From Blasia pusilla (Eukaryota; Marchantiophyta; Marchantiopsida; Blasiales), in NCBI GenBank assembly GCA_050084515.1, contig CM114272.1:24738001-24802000 (forward strand): a stretch of DNA of 64,000 bases, read 5' to 3'. The notes beneath the pieces are model-generated. The model saw only the letters and a list, made by a program, of their open reading frames with translations. It was not told the origin of the DNA and made no database searches. The position numbers and the translations under genes were made by a program. Below are positions 22,431-38,500 of this stretch, in pieces; the first letter of the stretch is position 1; every line of letters starts with the position of its first letter.

Positions 22431-22744
22431 CATGATTGCAAAAAAATGGACAAGTTTGGACATGTCCACAGACATGGATTACAAAAAAATGTAGGGCCTA
22501 TACTTCTAGTTCATGGTGAAAAGTAAGGCAAGGGTGGTTGGGGCAATAACATGGGAGGGAATGGAGATGGGAAGAAGAAGAAATGAGAAAGTCCGAATCA
22601 TGAGGGAAATGTTTTTTTTTTTGGGACAGGGATAAAAAAGCAGGGGGAGATTGGGCCCACATGGAGAAGTCCTATTATAGCCCGGACGTAAGTCAAGGAT
22701 ATGGACATGTCTGCGAAGACTGACTTTGTCCATATGCAACCTTG
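22431..22744. repeat. hAT-like MITE, copy B
   Basis: A non-autonomous element of 314 bp. Its ends are CATGATTGCA and TGCAACCTTG, imperfect inverted repeats. The flanking 8-mers AAATAGAG (22423-22430) and AAGTAGAG (22745-22752) agree at 7 of 8 positions, as expected for an old 8-bp hAT target duplication. Subterminal GGACATGTCC words face inward. Confidence 0.7.
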
Positions 22745-23778
22745 AAGTAGAGTAATACTCTGTAATTGTAGAGAACTCTTTTTATATTCTCTACTGCTTT
22801 CACTTCACAACAAGATCTCGAGTTTGAGCAACACCCATTATTCCATCTTAGCTTTTAGGGCCTTCTTTGTTACTTAAGCAATGTGGCCGATCATCTTATC
22901 CTCCAAGGATGGGGATCAAAGTATCGATGGTGAAAACTCTTGATTTTGTGTGTTTGGAACAAGGATGATCCTAACTTTCTAGGTAGATACAAACCAAGAG
23001 CACGTGTGCATTTAAACAAATCGGGAGCAAGACGTTAAGCTCTCACAAAAGTCCGAAGGAGTTGTTGGAGAAGTACAAAGCGAGAGCAAAAGAGGGAGTT
23101 TTTCACTCAGAGCCATCATTGAAAACCAAACTAGGAACAAGCGAGGACATCTAGTTTTGAAGAACATGAATGAATCGTATCAAAGAGGTATCTCTTGATG
23201 TTGAAGCAACAATATAGCATGAAAGTCATATCCTATGTGTAGTTGAGTAGAGGAATGAAAGCACTACATCTAGAGACTATGCATTGCTCATAGAAACTCA
23301 ATAAAGCTCATGGAATTAAACCTCTATGATGTACATAATGCTTGTTTGTATCTATATTGGAAAGTAAAGCGTATGTTACCTCAATAACATTCAATCCAAC
23401 TTGGAAACTTTCTAGCACTTGCATTTAGACATGAAATAAGTAGTCTTAAGTTGAATGAGCCCTCAAAGCCTCAAAATGCTAAAACCCATGCCGTTACCTG
23501 ATCCATGGATGTTGGGTGCAAGATTCTAAGTGTCAAGACCCAAGAGGACAGGAAAAAAATGGGAACATTTGAAAATTTTAAATGCCCATCATTACAAGTA
23601 CATTGTCTCGGCTCCAACTATAATGTTGGAGACTCTCACTCCAAAGAAGTAAGAGTCGCCTCAAAGAAGTAACCAAATAACAAAAATGATAATGGATGCA
23701 TGTCAGATGTTTATTGGATGAAAGTGACATGTGTGAAAAGGGGAGGAGGTAAGAAATCAAGATGGATTCTCCAATTAT
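22745..23778. other. No gene recognised
   Basis: AT-rich sequence between two MITEs. Nothing recognised. Confidence 0.35.
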
Positions 23779-24087
23779 CAAGGTTGCATATGGACAAAGC
23801 CCATGTCCGTGGACTTACGTTTTTTCTATAGAAGGACTTGTCCATATGCGCCACGTTACCCTCTTCTTTCTCATCCCCCCACTTGCCTACGCGATCCGCA
23901 CTTTCTGGTTTCTTCTTCCTCCCACCTTCACTACCTCCCCTGTTATGGGCCCGCCCACCCTTGCCCTGCCTTCCACTATGAGCTATAAATGTTAAAATGT
24001 GGGCCCCATCTTTTGCAATCCATATCCGTGAACATATCCAAACTTGTCCATCCAAGGAATGGACGTCTTCGTTTTTGTGCAACCATG
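23779..24087. repeat. hAT-like MITE, copy C
   Basis: 309 bp, in the opposite orientation to copy B. Ends are CAAGGTTGCA and TGCAACCATG, matching at 9 of 10 positions when inverted. The flanking 8-mers are CCAATTAT (23771-23778) and CCAATAAT (24088-24095), 7 of 8 the same. Confidence 0.75.
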
Positions 24088-27000
24088 CCAATAATATTAT
24101 AGATGGGATGATCCATCATGGGGACTTGAGCTAAAGAAAAAAATACACATTTACAACACTTTATATAGGATTTAGAATTAAAACCACTTAAAGGTTTTAT
24201 ATTCATACAAAATAGTGCTAAGAAGAAAATGGGCCCAAGAGACAAAGTACTTTAGGTAGACCTTATCAAAAAGCATGAAGTACACTAATTTAAAAATAGA
24301 ATGAAGGGGAAAAACTCGATATCCGATGAAAAAATACTTTATTCTAATAAAAAGAGATGAAAATAATGTTAAGAGAAGAAGAGGAATTCCTCGAAGGGAC
24401 AGTCAAAAGACATTGAGTAAATTTATCTCATATAATTAAAGCTAGTGAATTTTTTTTTAAAAACACATTGTTTTAAATTGCAATGTAATGATACATGGGA
24501 ATAAAAATAAATCCTAAATTTCCTTGTAATTTTATTTTGGCAGTCACATCTACACTATCCATTCATCATTAATAAATTATGTCATCCTCTATATTTTAAA
24601 TTTAATAAACCCTCCCTTACAACAAATATCTAAAAAGTGACGATTCATTAGGAAGCGATGCTGATGTCATGCGTTAACAAATATTCTTTTGAAATATGCA
24701 ATGAGCTAATGGTTAGCAGAATTTTTTTCTCCTTTATAGATAATTTTATGAAATAAAATTAAACTTTTGGGATTCATCATGATTTCAGAAGTGTAGGATA
24801 AATTTAAAGATCTCGTTTAGCAATGCAATTTTAAATTTACACTGAAAAGTATATCTTTTAAAACGTCTTCCAGATATTATATAATAAACATACGAAAACA
24901 TTACAATTCTATAGAGGCATTCCGTTTCAAATTTTGACGTGTTGCAGATATCTGGATTTACCTAGGGACGACCGTATGAAAAGTTGAAAACGCTCGTAGC
25001 GATTTTTCCTCGAACATCGGCAATTACTCATCGATTTATTTCCCATTATAGAATAGTATTTTTAAGAGATAAAGGCTGCAAGGGAATAATCATCTTCCTA
25101 CTAAAATAGCTACACGGGTAGCCTTTCCGGATAAAGGACACACAGCGTAGATCAGAGGTCAGTCACTAAGTGGAGGTCGGGCAGATCGGTTGAGTGTTAG
25201 TGGCAGTGGGCAGTGGCTGGGGATTCGCTTTGTCAGCATCAGCGAATCTCGTCTATCCCCGGCGTGCTTTACCGGTGGTGTTGTCACGGGACAGCCATGT
25301 ACGATAAATGCAAGGTTACGCATGCACGCAGATGCACAGATTGTTGGCTGACGCCGGTTAGACTAGTTTGTCGGCATGGACAAAATAGATCCACTCTACG
25401 ATAGCGGTACCCTGGCTGATTCCATGCAAGCAGCTCTCCTTTTTGTGGAAGAGGAGATTGCCGATCTTGGAGTGCCATGTCAGCTGCTCATACTCCTTCA
25501 ACTTCAGGTTCAACTCTGACACGTCGCTCGTCTAGTACCGTCCATTTGCGGAAGCACTGTCGTGCCTCGCAGTTTACTCCCTATCTTCGAGCATTACAAA
25601 CACGCCACGTGGACAGCATTACGGGGTTTACCTAGACTTCCGTACTGAGTATTGACAGGATCGAATCCGCGAGATCTCCTTCTTGGAGCTCGAAACACGC
25701 TCCCTTTTATTTGTAGTCTAGTTTATATTTTGGAAAACAAGTATGCCGCCCTGAATGGGTGAAAATAATCCGTTGGAACCCCAAAAAAAAGAAAAATAGT
25801 CAGTTGGCTCAACAGAAACAAAACTTGGGGATAATATATTTGATATGATGTAAAAAATAGAAATTTAACGAAAACCAAGAGGAACGAGAAAAATTGTGGA
25901 AAATTGAACGCAAATTTTATTGAAAAATCTTCATTTATACTATAATTGAACGAGGGGGGTTGCTTCCAAAAGAAGTGAAACCACTTCCCATAAAGGTAAT
26001 ATTAATCGCTGGTTACCCCTTCCTAGGAAAAACCATGTTATAAAAATTAACTCCCCCCAAAGTGCCTCAAAGATTTGATTCCATGCTACTCTATTTCATT
26101 TTAATCCATTTCACATGAAACAAATATTTGATCGTTGCGGCCTCTACATACAATCAATGTTTTTTTTTTCTCACTATCTAACCTATCCACGTGTCTTTCA
26201 CACGAGTATAATAACTAACTCTCAAATTCCCCCTCTCAAGGACGCACACTATCTATTGAGAGTTTATCGATACTTGTGACATGTGTAATCATTCAAATAA
26301 GCTTGGGAAATTAAGACGCCAATGGAGGTTCTTCAACTTTTCAGTGGAGGAGAAAGTAGAAGAGAAGGACAAAACGAAGTTGAAGAAGTGAAGAGCCAAA
26401 ACGTCAAAGTTTTGGCTCTTTGCTCTGTAGCAATCTGATGCCAGATCACTACTGAAGGAGGAAAGCGAATGTGCTAAACCTACAAGTAGTCTCTTATCAA
26501 CATTGAATGCATTTACCATATTTTTAATTGAAAATTGAACTCGATCAATGTGGATCCAAATGCTTTCTAGAATTTATTATTGTACTTGCTCTTCAAGCTA
26601 GAGTGCGCTCTAAGGCATTGTTAATAACACGGGGATTCTCAACTTTCATCGGATCAATCAAAACTAGATGATGTGATAACATGGAGAGAGCTTAATAGCA
26701 AGTAAGGACAAGTAGATTTTTATTTTTTTAAAATAAATTCATAAGAAGTGGGGAAGAATTTTGGAGAATAATTGATGAAGTCATCAAGATTTGCAAAGAG
26801 CTTTAGGAAAGAAGGACTGCGTTATGTTATAAAGCTACTTGTTATGCTAGAGTCATGAAGTTATGACACCAATGGCTAATAATGGAAAGGGAAGCGTGAA
26901 AGAGAGGAAGAGTAAGTGACTTGTTGAACTAAGCAAAATATCCTTTCCTAGAAAAGCTCTTCGATAGGCAACGAATCTTCAACCCACTCTAGAAGTTTAT

Positions 27001-27949
27001 CAAAGCTGGTTCAAGGGAATTGAGAGAGTACAGAGAGAGGAGCGAGATGGCAATGAAATTGGTGTCCAAGAAGATACATGCCTAAGCCTTGCTTAGTCGA
27101 GCAAAGCCCTGCTGCCAAACCATAGGCACGGAACCCTATGCATTGTCCAGGAGACCTGCAGACTTATATCTTGAGGCATAGACCGTTTGGGGTTTTTCGT
27201 GCCTATTCCTACAACCTGCATCCTTCTGATTCATGTTCACCTGTTTACCGGAATGAGTACTTTGTTCTAGCCGTCACCGTCACATTTCATCATTGATTAT
27301 CGCACACCGATTGCCTTCAATACGGTCTATAATACTCGTGATTTATGGGGTTTGAGTTTTCTTCATCTTTGTTATGCTTTGTGATTGGTAGCCATTTGAC
27401 GAGGATCTAGTACCAAGCCATGACACCCGTAGCCACATTGTGCTGCCGATTGAGGTACCATGTTGCTCGTGGCTGCACTGCATCATCTCGATCATGAACC
27501 CACACCTGCATTGAGGAACAAAGTTTGTATTGTTGATAGAGGAGGATATGCCATTGTGTGCGACCTCCCATCATCGAGTGTCGTGCCGTTTGTAGTTGTT
27601 CCGTGCCGCACCATACCACTGTACCCACACTGCACATCAAGGAGGTTTGAGTATCATCAACACTAGGGTAGTACGACTTGTTGATTGGAGGAGTTGTCTT
27701 TGCAACCAAGTAGGGGTGAGTTTGCAGTTGTTGAGGAGCGACACCAATATTGTTCACGTTACACGCATTGTGGTCTTTTGCCTTGCACATGTGAGGGATT
27801 TCTAGGTATTGGATAGTTATTTGGGATGTTGGGTTTTATGCAAATGTTGAGATCATCATTGATGTGTGAGGTTAGGAGACTGAGAACTATGTGGGATGTC
27901 CAAAGTTTAGGGTGTCCTATGTCGATGAGATGATAGACTAGTTATTTTT
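24088..27949. other. No gene recognised; one GC-rich block
   Basis: Mostly AT-rich. Bases 24940-25690 are richer in GC and CpG, with short open frames on both strands (for example 25213-25404 +), none with a known motif. From about 27400 onward the sequence may already be the leader of the gag fragment that follows. Confidence 0.35.
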
Positions 27950-29280
27950 TGCACCACGCCGCTTATTGCTGCATAGTATATGTCTCAGTGTAGATTGAGT
28001 GTCCCATGTTTAGGTTGAGTGATTGAGGGGTTACTCGTGAGATTAAAAGTGATCGTGTGAGAGGGGCACGAGGGACACCACGGCATCCTTTCGAGACTTT
28101 TAGAGGCAAGGTGATGTGCTTGAAGTAGCTCTAGAGGTTTTATGTGGAGTGGCGTGAGGTTTCAAGAGTATCCAAGTGAGGGACTATCTCGACCTCATTT
28201 TGTGTCATCCTCAGATGAGGGGGAGGGCAAAGAGGATTTTTTTAGTTCATCACCGCATATAGTGAGTGGTCCTATCGTCTGGGAGTATGAGATGGAGAAC
28301 GGGGATAGAGGATCGCGTAGGTTTTATGGAGATGTGGGTAGAGTTGGACAACTTCATCTCGTAGTTTAGGAGTTGGTACAATTTGTAGAGGGCTAGGAAC
28401 CCGTTCATAACATGGAGTGAAATGTTCCAACACTTAGAGGGGGAGCCTATGGAGGATTATCATAAGTTTTCCTAGAGGTACGCACTTGAGATTGAGGCTT
28501 GGAGACTCTACTATGATCCACATTACATGTCATGGACTAAGCCATTTCCAAATGAGGAGGAGGAGCTAGGCGAGGCTACTTCCTCTACCACTAGTGAGGT
28601 TCTTGGAGGGATGAGTTGCATTAGGGCAGCAGTGTCGTCCAATTGGGTTCGTCATAGGTTCAACCGTGCGGTTGAGTTCTTTGCAGAGTTGCGGAGAAAA
28701 TACGAGAGGGGTAGGGAGTGAGAAGTTGCGGAGCATCCACAACTTCCATAGACGTACGGTAGAGAGTTTTCATGATGCATTCACTTGCTTGCGTCATTTT
28801 ATTAGTGCCACTCAAGAGGTGATAGAGGCCATGACTATCTAAGCATGGTATGGGATGATGGAATGAGACCTATAGAGACAAAGTAGGGATTCAATCGAGG
28901 GATGTCTTTGAGATGGCAGAGTGTCTTGAGCGTAACATGGATGAGGAGAGTGTAGCGACCATGAGTAATGTGGGAGAGCAATCGCGATTGCCTGCACCAT
29001 CAATGCACCAACGTAGATTCTAAGAGGAATGTGGCATCACAAGCTTAGGGAGGTTATTGTGAGCATGTGCCACAAAGACATAAGCCATCATATGTGGCGC
29101 AACAGCAAGCACCAAGAGTTGTTTATTGGGCATGTGATGGAGCCCATTGCTAGCAAGATTGCTCCCTTCAAGGTATTGAATGTGTGCCTTGTCCTGGAGG
29201 AGGAGATGGGACCATGCTTAGGTGACCACTGTGAGTGGTATGGTCATACACTCGCCAAGTGTATGACCATACCCTACTAG
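27950..29280 (+). pseudogene. Gag fragment of the same Ty3 family
   Basis: The start matches the reverse complement of 19140-19260 (shared AGAGGGGCACGAGG). Coding blocks then repeat the 17.7-19.0 kb gag in order: FVSSSDEGEGKEDFF at about 28200, WEYEMENGDRGSRRFYGDVG at about 28290, FPNEEEELGEATSSTTSEV at about 28545, then a zinc knuckle at about 29224-29265 (HCEWYGHTLAKC). In the knuckle the first cysteine is lost but the second is kept, the reverse of the 17.9-kb copy. Nothing of protease, methyltransferase or RT follows, so this copy is truncated. Confidence 0.75.
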
Positions 29281-32200
29281 TGAACTCTTTTGCGTAAAAC
29301 CGGAGTGTGTATGGTTGTCTTCATGTTTCCCTCCCTTGATCCCAATGGCCATTGAACCTTTGGAAGGTCCTTGACATACCTATGCACAAAAACTTCATTA
29401 CTCTAGTAATCACCTTCAATGAGGATGTAAATGATACTCCAGAGCATGTAGGGAAATTTGCAATGCTTGCCTTGATACTTTCTATTTGGTGCATGCAAGT
29501 CAATCAAGTGAAAGAGGTGTGCAAAATGGTTGAGATATGCCAAGGATAACTTACATCAAGTCCATCTAGGCATGTCCGTCCGGTGTAATTTAGAGTCTGG
29601 ACTTTGGACCTCGCTAAGACCATCTTTTCACCCTTAATTTTTCCTTGCTTGGATATCCAATAATCTACTGAACGTGCATGATACTTCATTTGTATCAGGG
29701 TAACACGGGACAGTACAATTAACCCCATTACTAATCCAATAGTTCTAGATATTGGATCTCTTGGCTTTCAAGAGTTGAGTTATCTTTTTCCTTGTAAATT
29801 CCAATGAGAGAGACCGTGTCCCCACGTAAATATATGCCTCCAAATTATGATTTTGGATAAGTGCCATGCTAATTGTATTTTGTCTGTTAATCTCTACACA
29901 TGACAAGTCCAAGTATCTCAACGCCCATACCATCAAATCATTTAACCAAGGCTCGCAGCCTCGTACCTTGATGGAGGGTTGGCCATTTGGCAACAATTCA
30001 TATCTATGCTTTAATTATTGCCCCTTTCGAATGGAAACATCACATTTTCACATGTCACGTTTCGTTTGACTCCGCCTTTCTCCTTATCAAAATGTAAGGG
30101 ATTACATACATTTTGCATTAGAAGAACTCCTTAGGGTATTCTATAAATAAGATAAAATTAAGGATTAAAAATATTTAAAATAACTTACATACCTATTGTT
30201 GCATCTATTGGAGGGGCCACATCTTGAGTTGGGCTTGGCATAGAAAAAGATTGTAATCTACTTCGGTAGAGTTGGTCATCTCCAACTCCAAATGAATGAG
30301 GTGGTGGAATGTACTGTGGTGGAAATGACACCCATTGCAACCAAAATCACAATCCATGAGGAGATCACGACCCCCTTGCAAATATACAAAAAAGTTAGAG
30401 ACCTCTGAGGACTTTGTCTTCACATACACAAGATGATAGTGCAGGTTAAGAGCTGGCCATAGCTGATGGAATTGAGGCCCAAATCCTATAGGAGACTACA
30501 TCACTATTAGAAGCCACCAAGATAATTTTGTCGTGCCCCTACTTCTCTTGAACATCAATCTTTAATGTTGCGGAAGCGTACATTTAGTAGAACATGCTCT
30601 CACTGCAATCTGCACCCAAACATACTCACTAAGTCTCATCTGGGTCAATCAGCCTTTCAACCCACCAAGTTCTCAACTCGGCACCTCATCAATCTCACTC
30701 TTCCCTAATTTCTAGCTTCCCCAACACGGAAAACTCTTCTAAGACTTGGGATAGACTTTTTGGTTAGTCCAAGCACCTAAAACAACGTTTGCACGCCTAG
30801 GGGTCCCAAATGTCTAATGGACCTCGCATGAGCCCCCAAATCGGGACCACACTAAATGAGTTCAGGTTGGAATCTAGCAAGGACCTCCAAAATCCACTCT
30901 ATTGGACTTGGTTCAGGTTTCAAATCCCAACGCCAAAACTCTCCATCCATTCTGTGCCCTTGGATCGCCTCACGGCATCCCCAAAGTGGGGTTCGAGTCC
31001 CAATCACTCTTGGTGACCATCCCCATTACTAGTACTTCTGGGGATCCCCACCATCCCCCTACCTTCGGGAAAGAGATGTTCGGGCTCCTCTTTTTTGTCC
31101 CTCAACCCGACTTTCCATAGATTTGTTTTTAGCCAATTTCTCAGCCTCTCCTTGAGAGTTTTCTAAGATTTTTAGTGTGTTTGAACCGAATTTTCATAAT
31201 CTTTCCAATGCCACCATACGTGTCCCAAACACATCTTGGGACTAAAATTTATGGTCCAAAATATAGTTGAAACCCCAAACGCTAGTCACATTCCAAATTT
31301 GGTTCTCACCTCTTTGCCAACCAACCTTCCTAGGCTCGACTCCTCTCAAGTCTTGGTTCATGTTTGGTTCAAGTTTCCTAATTGTGACCGTAAACAAATA
31401 AAATGATCAACCTCGTTTGTGTCTCATCTCTTGCGTCTCTTCCAAGAGACCACTCCAACTCACAAACCATCCTAGCGTGAGCCGGCTTGAGTTCATATGT
31501 TTCGCTTGGCGCTCGTTTGGTTATGAGGGTTGCAAAAATTTGAGATTGTGACCATGGTGGTTGCAAATATGGTTGTGATGGTCCAATCATACCTGATTGG
31601 ATCCCCTCCATTAACTACACATAAAATGATCATTATGGTTAATTAGCCTCAAATACTCATACTTAGTCTGTGCACAATATAAATTCATAATATGTCACCC
31701 TATTAAGGCTAGGATTACCTTTTTTGAAGGTGTCGAAAAAGGCTATGGTCTTTGTGGTTTGGCACTATATTCCTTTGTTGGGAGCTATACAACACAATGA
31801 AGGCATTTCGATTAGTTTCAGTTGTAAACAGAAGTTTAAGGTTCAGATGGCCAGCTCATTTTAAAAAAAGAAACAAACATTGGAATTACCCTCTCTTCCT
31901 CCAACCATGTCTCCTCATCCTCTTCAGATGTAGTATGATCCATATCAGTAGATCTAGAGGGGCTATACTCAAGAAACTTTCTTGGTAGCAATGAAGATCT
32001 AAGATGCTATCTTTGTGGTCTGCTCTCCCCTTCAATTGTGCACTCCGTCTTGGGGGGAGTGCGAGACTACAAGCCTGGATAGTTCTACGCTTCTTCCCAC
32101 GCCGTTGTGCAACAAACCTTTCACCCAATTCGAGACAATCCATCAATACAATACACATGAGAGAAGGAAGTATCCACGTTTACCAATGATACAACATTCA

Positions 32201-32929
32201 CCCATTCCAAAGGGTGAAAACAGTAAAGCAACTGATTAAATGTACCTAGAGATATATGGAGCACAACTTACTATGTTGGTTGTAAGAGTTATTTTTTACT
32301 ATAAGTCTTTAAGGGCAAACCATAAAAAATACACCACATAAGATAGAAAGAGTGTCTTAGAGGTCCTTCAGCCCACCAAACAAAATTGAGCTTCAAGTGC
32401 CTTTCTCTCTCTCAATCTACAATTCCTTTTTTCTTTGTAGGAATTAGGGGATGTCTCTAGGACCACGGAAGGTTCAAGATCAGGATCTGAATTTTTTGAA
32501 GTGGTGGACAATACATTTCCTACACTATCCATATAAGCACTATGATTGATTGCCCTCTGTGATAGGAGAATTCCTTCTATTAGGGTGTTCCTCACACTCA
32601 CATTGCATGTACTCTATCAAATCTAGAATGGATGAGGCAGATGCAAATGAAAGAAACAATTGCAAGATTAAAAGTGCTCTAGATAGAGACAATACATCAA
32701 AAAATGGTGGATCAATCATATGTAGTTCTCTATTATGAAACATACATACTTAGGAAGGCTAACTAATTCTCATTATCAGATTCTCATGTAGTCTCTTCTT
32801 CTAATCCTACATCAGCATCATGAACCTGGACAATGGGCACATTCTCCACATCTAATCTAGCATGCACAGGTTCAACATCACTCAAAACAGTAGCCCCCAC
32901 TATGCTCAATCATGGTAGGGAGGTTGGTT
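29281..32929. other. No gene recognised
   Basis: AT-rich sequence with scattered short open frames and no motif I can assign. The part above about 32200 may be the downstream end of the CACTA element. Confidence 0.3.
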
Positions 32930-35590
32930 TAATCATAGGGACCTACACTCAAAGCCATTCATACTCATAAATCTTATCATAGCAGAATCTAGTTCCTCAA
33001 ACATTACTCTATGAGACCTCACCTCTTTTCTCATGACCACTTTCCATCCGCCATCTTCTTGACTATTCCTATTAAACACTTGTTGGACTTGGTTTAGGGT
33101 TGGTGGTTGAACGACTCGCATGACCTTAAAATTGCAAGTAAGAATCCTTCTTTGTCTAGCTTCATAGTTGCATTTTGAGAATCCCAATCTGCCTTCACCA
33201 ATCTTCCTTTCATCAAAATGATAGGTTGATCTACAATGCCATAGTCAAGTGCAAAAATGTCCACTAGAACCCCCACATAGAATTTGCACAATTTTGGTTA
33301 GGGTGTTCTCATCCAAAAACACTTCTCCTATCCCACTATCATAGGTAGAGAAAGAATTAGCACCATGTACCCCTTCTACTCTATAATGGCTCCCGTAGGC
33401 CTTCATACTTTTGCTAGAAAGTGCTATGGCATTGGGAGGGATAGATAAGGACAACACTCTAGGATCTACCTCACTAGATGTGTTTTTAGCGTGAAGAGTA
33501 ATAGCTGCTCGAATCCAATCTTCAAAAGGGATGTTTATATTAGCGGACTCATATTGCGTGTTCAAAATACACAAGCATGGGTATTTAATTGATGGAATGT
33601 GAAATGAGAATCTAACAACCAAAGTCACCTCTATCACAAACAACCAAGTTCCCAAAATGAAACACAATATAAACTAATAGAATACTAGTTGGTTACTTGT
33701 GCCATACAACCATGGCCTTTATGTTATGTAAGAGGTAGGAATGTGCCAAGATGATCATCTCTGAGGATACTCACATGGATACACCTGCACCTTCAAGCTC
33801 TTGGCCAACCACTCCATCTTCTCCTCTATCATCCCACACTCTAGTCCTACCAGCCTCAAACCTCTTCATATGCTCTGTCAAAAATCCTATGGCTTCATCC
33901 TTTACACAACCCTCGACCATGAAACCTTCAGGTCTTGCTTTTGATCTAACATACTTCTTCATATATTTCACTTGTCCATTCGGTACATCCAACGACAATC
34001 CACAAGTCCACATATGTCTAGCTCTTCTATCCCATGGATCAAAAGATGGGTCATCACATCAAAGAAGGCACGGGGAAAGTGCATCTCAGGTTCACAAAGG
34101 GTTAAAACTATATCTAAATGTTATTGTTCCAAGTCCTTTGGATCATAAACCTTCATGCAAACCATCCTCAGGATCCTACATAACCTCATTATAGTCATCC
34201 TTACAAGATCCTTAAGAAGACCCCAAATAGAATATGGAAAAATGTGATGTATGAATACATGATAGTCATATGATTTCATATTGCTCAATTTTTTATGTAC
34301 CACATGCTTTCGTAATTCCCCACAATATCTAGTACTCACCTTGAGTTGTTCTACTCTGAGTAAGAAGACATCCATCTATTGTGGAGATAAACAATAATCT
34401 TTGACAGGTTTCAAAAGCTCTTGGCCACGGGCTCTAGTAGGATGTGGTTGTAACCACAAGTGGAACAAAGTCTGCAAGCCTCCATATCAACCCTAACTTT
34501 GATTTTATCCTTCACTCCAAACAACGTCTTCACCAAGTTCTCTGCAATTTTCTTCTCTACGTGCATTATGTCTAGCGTTTGCCTTATGAGAAGATGCTAT
34601 GCAATCAAATTAAGGAATCCCATAAACTAAACACAATCATCTAGGAAGCTCCTATCAATTTTAGTGTGACATGCATACACTATTCAACGAAAAACATTAG
34701 ATCGGCAGGAAGAGGGTAGTGAATACATGCCATATTAAAACAATCATAAAAAATGAACTATCTATTAGTGGAATGGATACTCTCTAGTAAGGTAGATTTA
34801 AGAGAATGCTTTGCTTTTTAACTCATGTCCTCTTGTAAGGATCATTAGACCTCCTTCCTGGCCACCATTATCATTGTATTGTTGCTTCTCATTGGCCCAC
34901 TCTAATATTTCTTTGGCGGTTACTCTAGATACGGACGGTCTAGGTTCTACAACGCCATTGAAATGTGCGCCATGCCTATGGCTTCTCCATGAGTGGTTCA
35001 TTGGGAGTTAGCAACGATGGCAACCATGTGTGGGCTTTCTACACGATTTGGAGGAATCAGAGTCAGCCCGAGGTCCACATATAGTACATCAAACCTTCCC
35101 GCCGTGGCTTTTCCCAACTATGGTTCCAAGCGTTGGGTAAAGCGCTAGGTCCACAATAAGCTAGCCTTGAACACAAAGTTCCACTTACCATGTATGTTTA
35201 TCACATCTTGAAATTGCACCCCTTTCCACAACTCCTGAAACTCTTCTACTAAGGGGAGTAAGAAACGTCAAAGTTTTGGGAATTTACACTCTCCTTATGA
35301 GATATAATCAACGCTAGCATTACAAAAAAATTCTTGGTTTGTAGCCAAGGAGGAAAATTTTACTTTACTAGACACATTGGCCATGTTGACCATGAACTAG
35401 ATTTTTCAGAAAAGGGGTCAATACCATCAAGAGCAAGGCCAAACCTACAATTCCTCGTGTCTTGGCTAAAATCCGGATATAAAAGGTCCATGTGCCTCCA
35501 AGCCTTGATGTCCCCAACATGTCTAACTAGTCCATCCTTACTTTGATTAGTAGGTACCCAAGTCATCAGTTCATTAACAAAGCACATATC
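32930..35590 (-). pseudogene. CACTA (En/Spm) transposase, TNP2-type, decayed
   Basis: Minus-strand blocks follow the order of CACTA TNP2 proteins. They begin with DGLVRHVGDIKAWRHMDLL, YPDFSQDTRN and FGLALDGIDPF at 35380-35540, then NFPPWLQTKNFF and a FQELW block at 35200-35340. Next comes LDIMHVEKKIAENLVKTLFG near 34510-34570. MKSYDYHVFIHHI at about 34280 and YVRSKARPEGFMVEG near 33930 belong to the domain I know as DUF4218. A VGVLVDIFALDYG block at 33230-33270 and GGWKVVMRKEVRSHRV at about 33040 belong to the DUF4216-like end. Stops and frameshifts occur throughout. I did not find the CACTA terminal repeats, so the full element extent is unknown. Confidence 0.8.
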
Positions 35591-35662
35591 TTTAGTATCG
35601 AACCCATTGGACCCTCTGCAAACTTTGCGTTATTGCTACAAGTATGCAACTCCAAGCTCAAA

Positions 35663-37430
<1,768 letters not shown>

Positions 37431-38500
37431 GCAAAGAGTACTTGAAACACCTTCTCTTAAAGCCTTTCTAAAATACTTGTTGTCCATAAATCATGAAACT
37501 TGTTCACAACATAACTCTCATGTTCAAAACCTAGATAAAAAAATGAACACTTCAACTTAACACTCACAAAAGGAATTAAAAATAAGAAACCATCGATATG
37601 GTCTCCCAATTGTGGTTGCAAAAGGGAGTACAAACTTCAAGATCCAAACCGTTCAAGTTTGATAGAAACTTACCACCATCAATATCCCCAATTCGTAGCT
37701 CAATCCAATCGTTGGATCTTATGATGAGTCAAGAAAACATGAAAATGCAAAGAAGACTCGAAACACCTTCTCCCAAAGCCCTCCTCTTCATCTTTCTTCC
37801 ACCTTTTTTGATCCACATCTTCAACTTGTTATCCTTAAATCGTGACATTTTTTCACAACATAACTCTTATGCTAAAAATATAGATAAAAATAAAGTCTTC
37901 AAATTAACGCTCAAAAAAGGAATTAAAAATAAGAAACCATCAATATGGTCTCCTAATTATGGTTGCAAAGTGGAGTACAAACTTCAAGATCTAAACCATT
38001 CAATTTTGAGAGGAACTTACCACCATCAATTTCCCCAAATTTTAGCTCAATCCAATTGTTGGATCTCATGATGAGTAAAAAAAAACATGAAAATGCAAGG
38101 AAGACTTGTAACACCTACTCCTAAAGCCCTCCTCTTCCTCTTTCTTCCACCTTTTTTATCCACATCTTCAACTTTTTGTCCATGAATCATGAAACTTTTT
38201 TCACAACATAACTCCTATGTTCAAAAACCTAGACCAAAAGGAAACTCTGTAAATTAATACTAACAGAAGGAATTAAAATAAGAAACCATCAATATGGTCT
38301 CCCAATTATGGTTGCAAAATGGAGTACAAACTCCAAGAACCAAACCGTTCCAGTTTGAGAAGAATTTACCACCATCAATGTCCCCAACTTGTAGCTTAAT
38401 CGAATGGTTGGATCTCATGATGAGTCAAGCAAAACATGAAAATGCAAAGAAGACTTGGAACACCTACTCCTAAAGCCTTTCTCTTCCACTTTCTTCCATA
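37431..38500. repeat. Tandem repeat, period about 320-350 bp
   Basis: Three full units and a partial one. The marker block AACACC(T/A)(T/A)CTC(C/T)(C/T)AAAGCC recurs at about 37445, 37765, 38107 and 38459. Each unit also carries GGAATTAAAA(T)AAGAAACCATC, then ATGGTCTCC(C/T)AATT and a TTACCACCATCAAT block. The open frame at 37598-38071 runs through repeats and is not a gene. Confidence 0.85.

Noticed and set aside
37598-38071. 157-codon open frame
   Set aside because: It runs through units of the tandem repeat and has no known motif.
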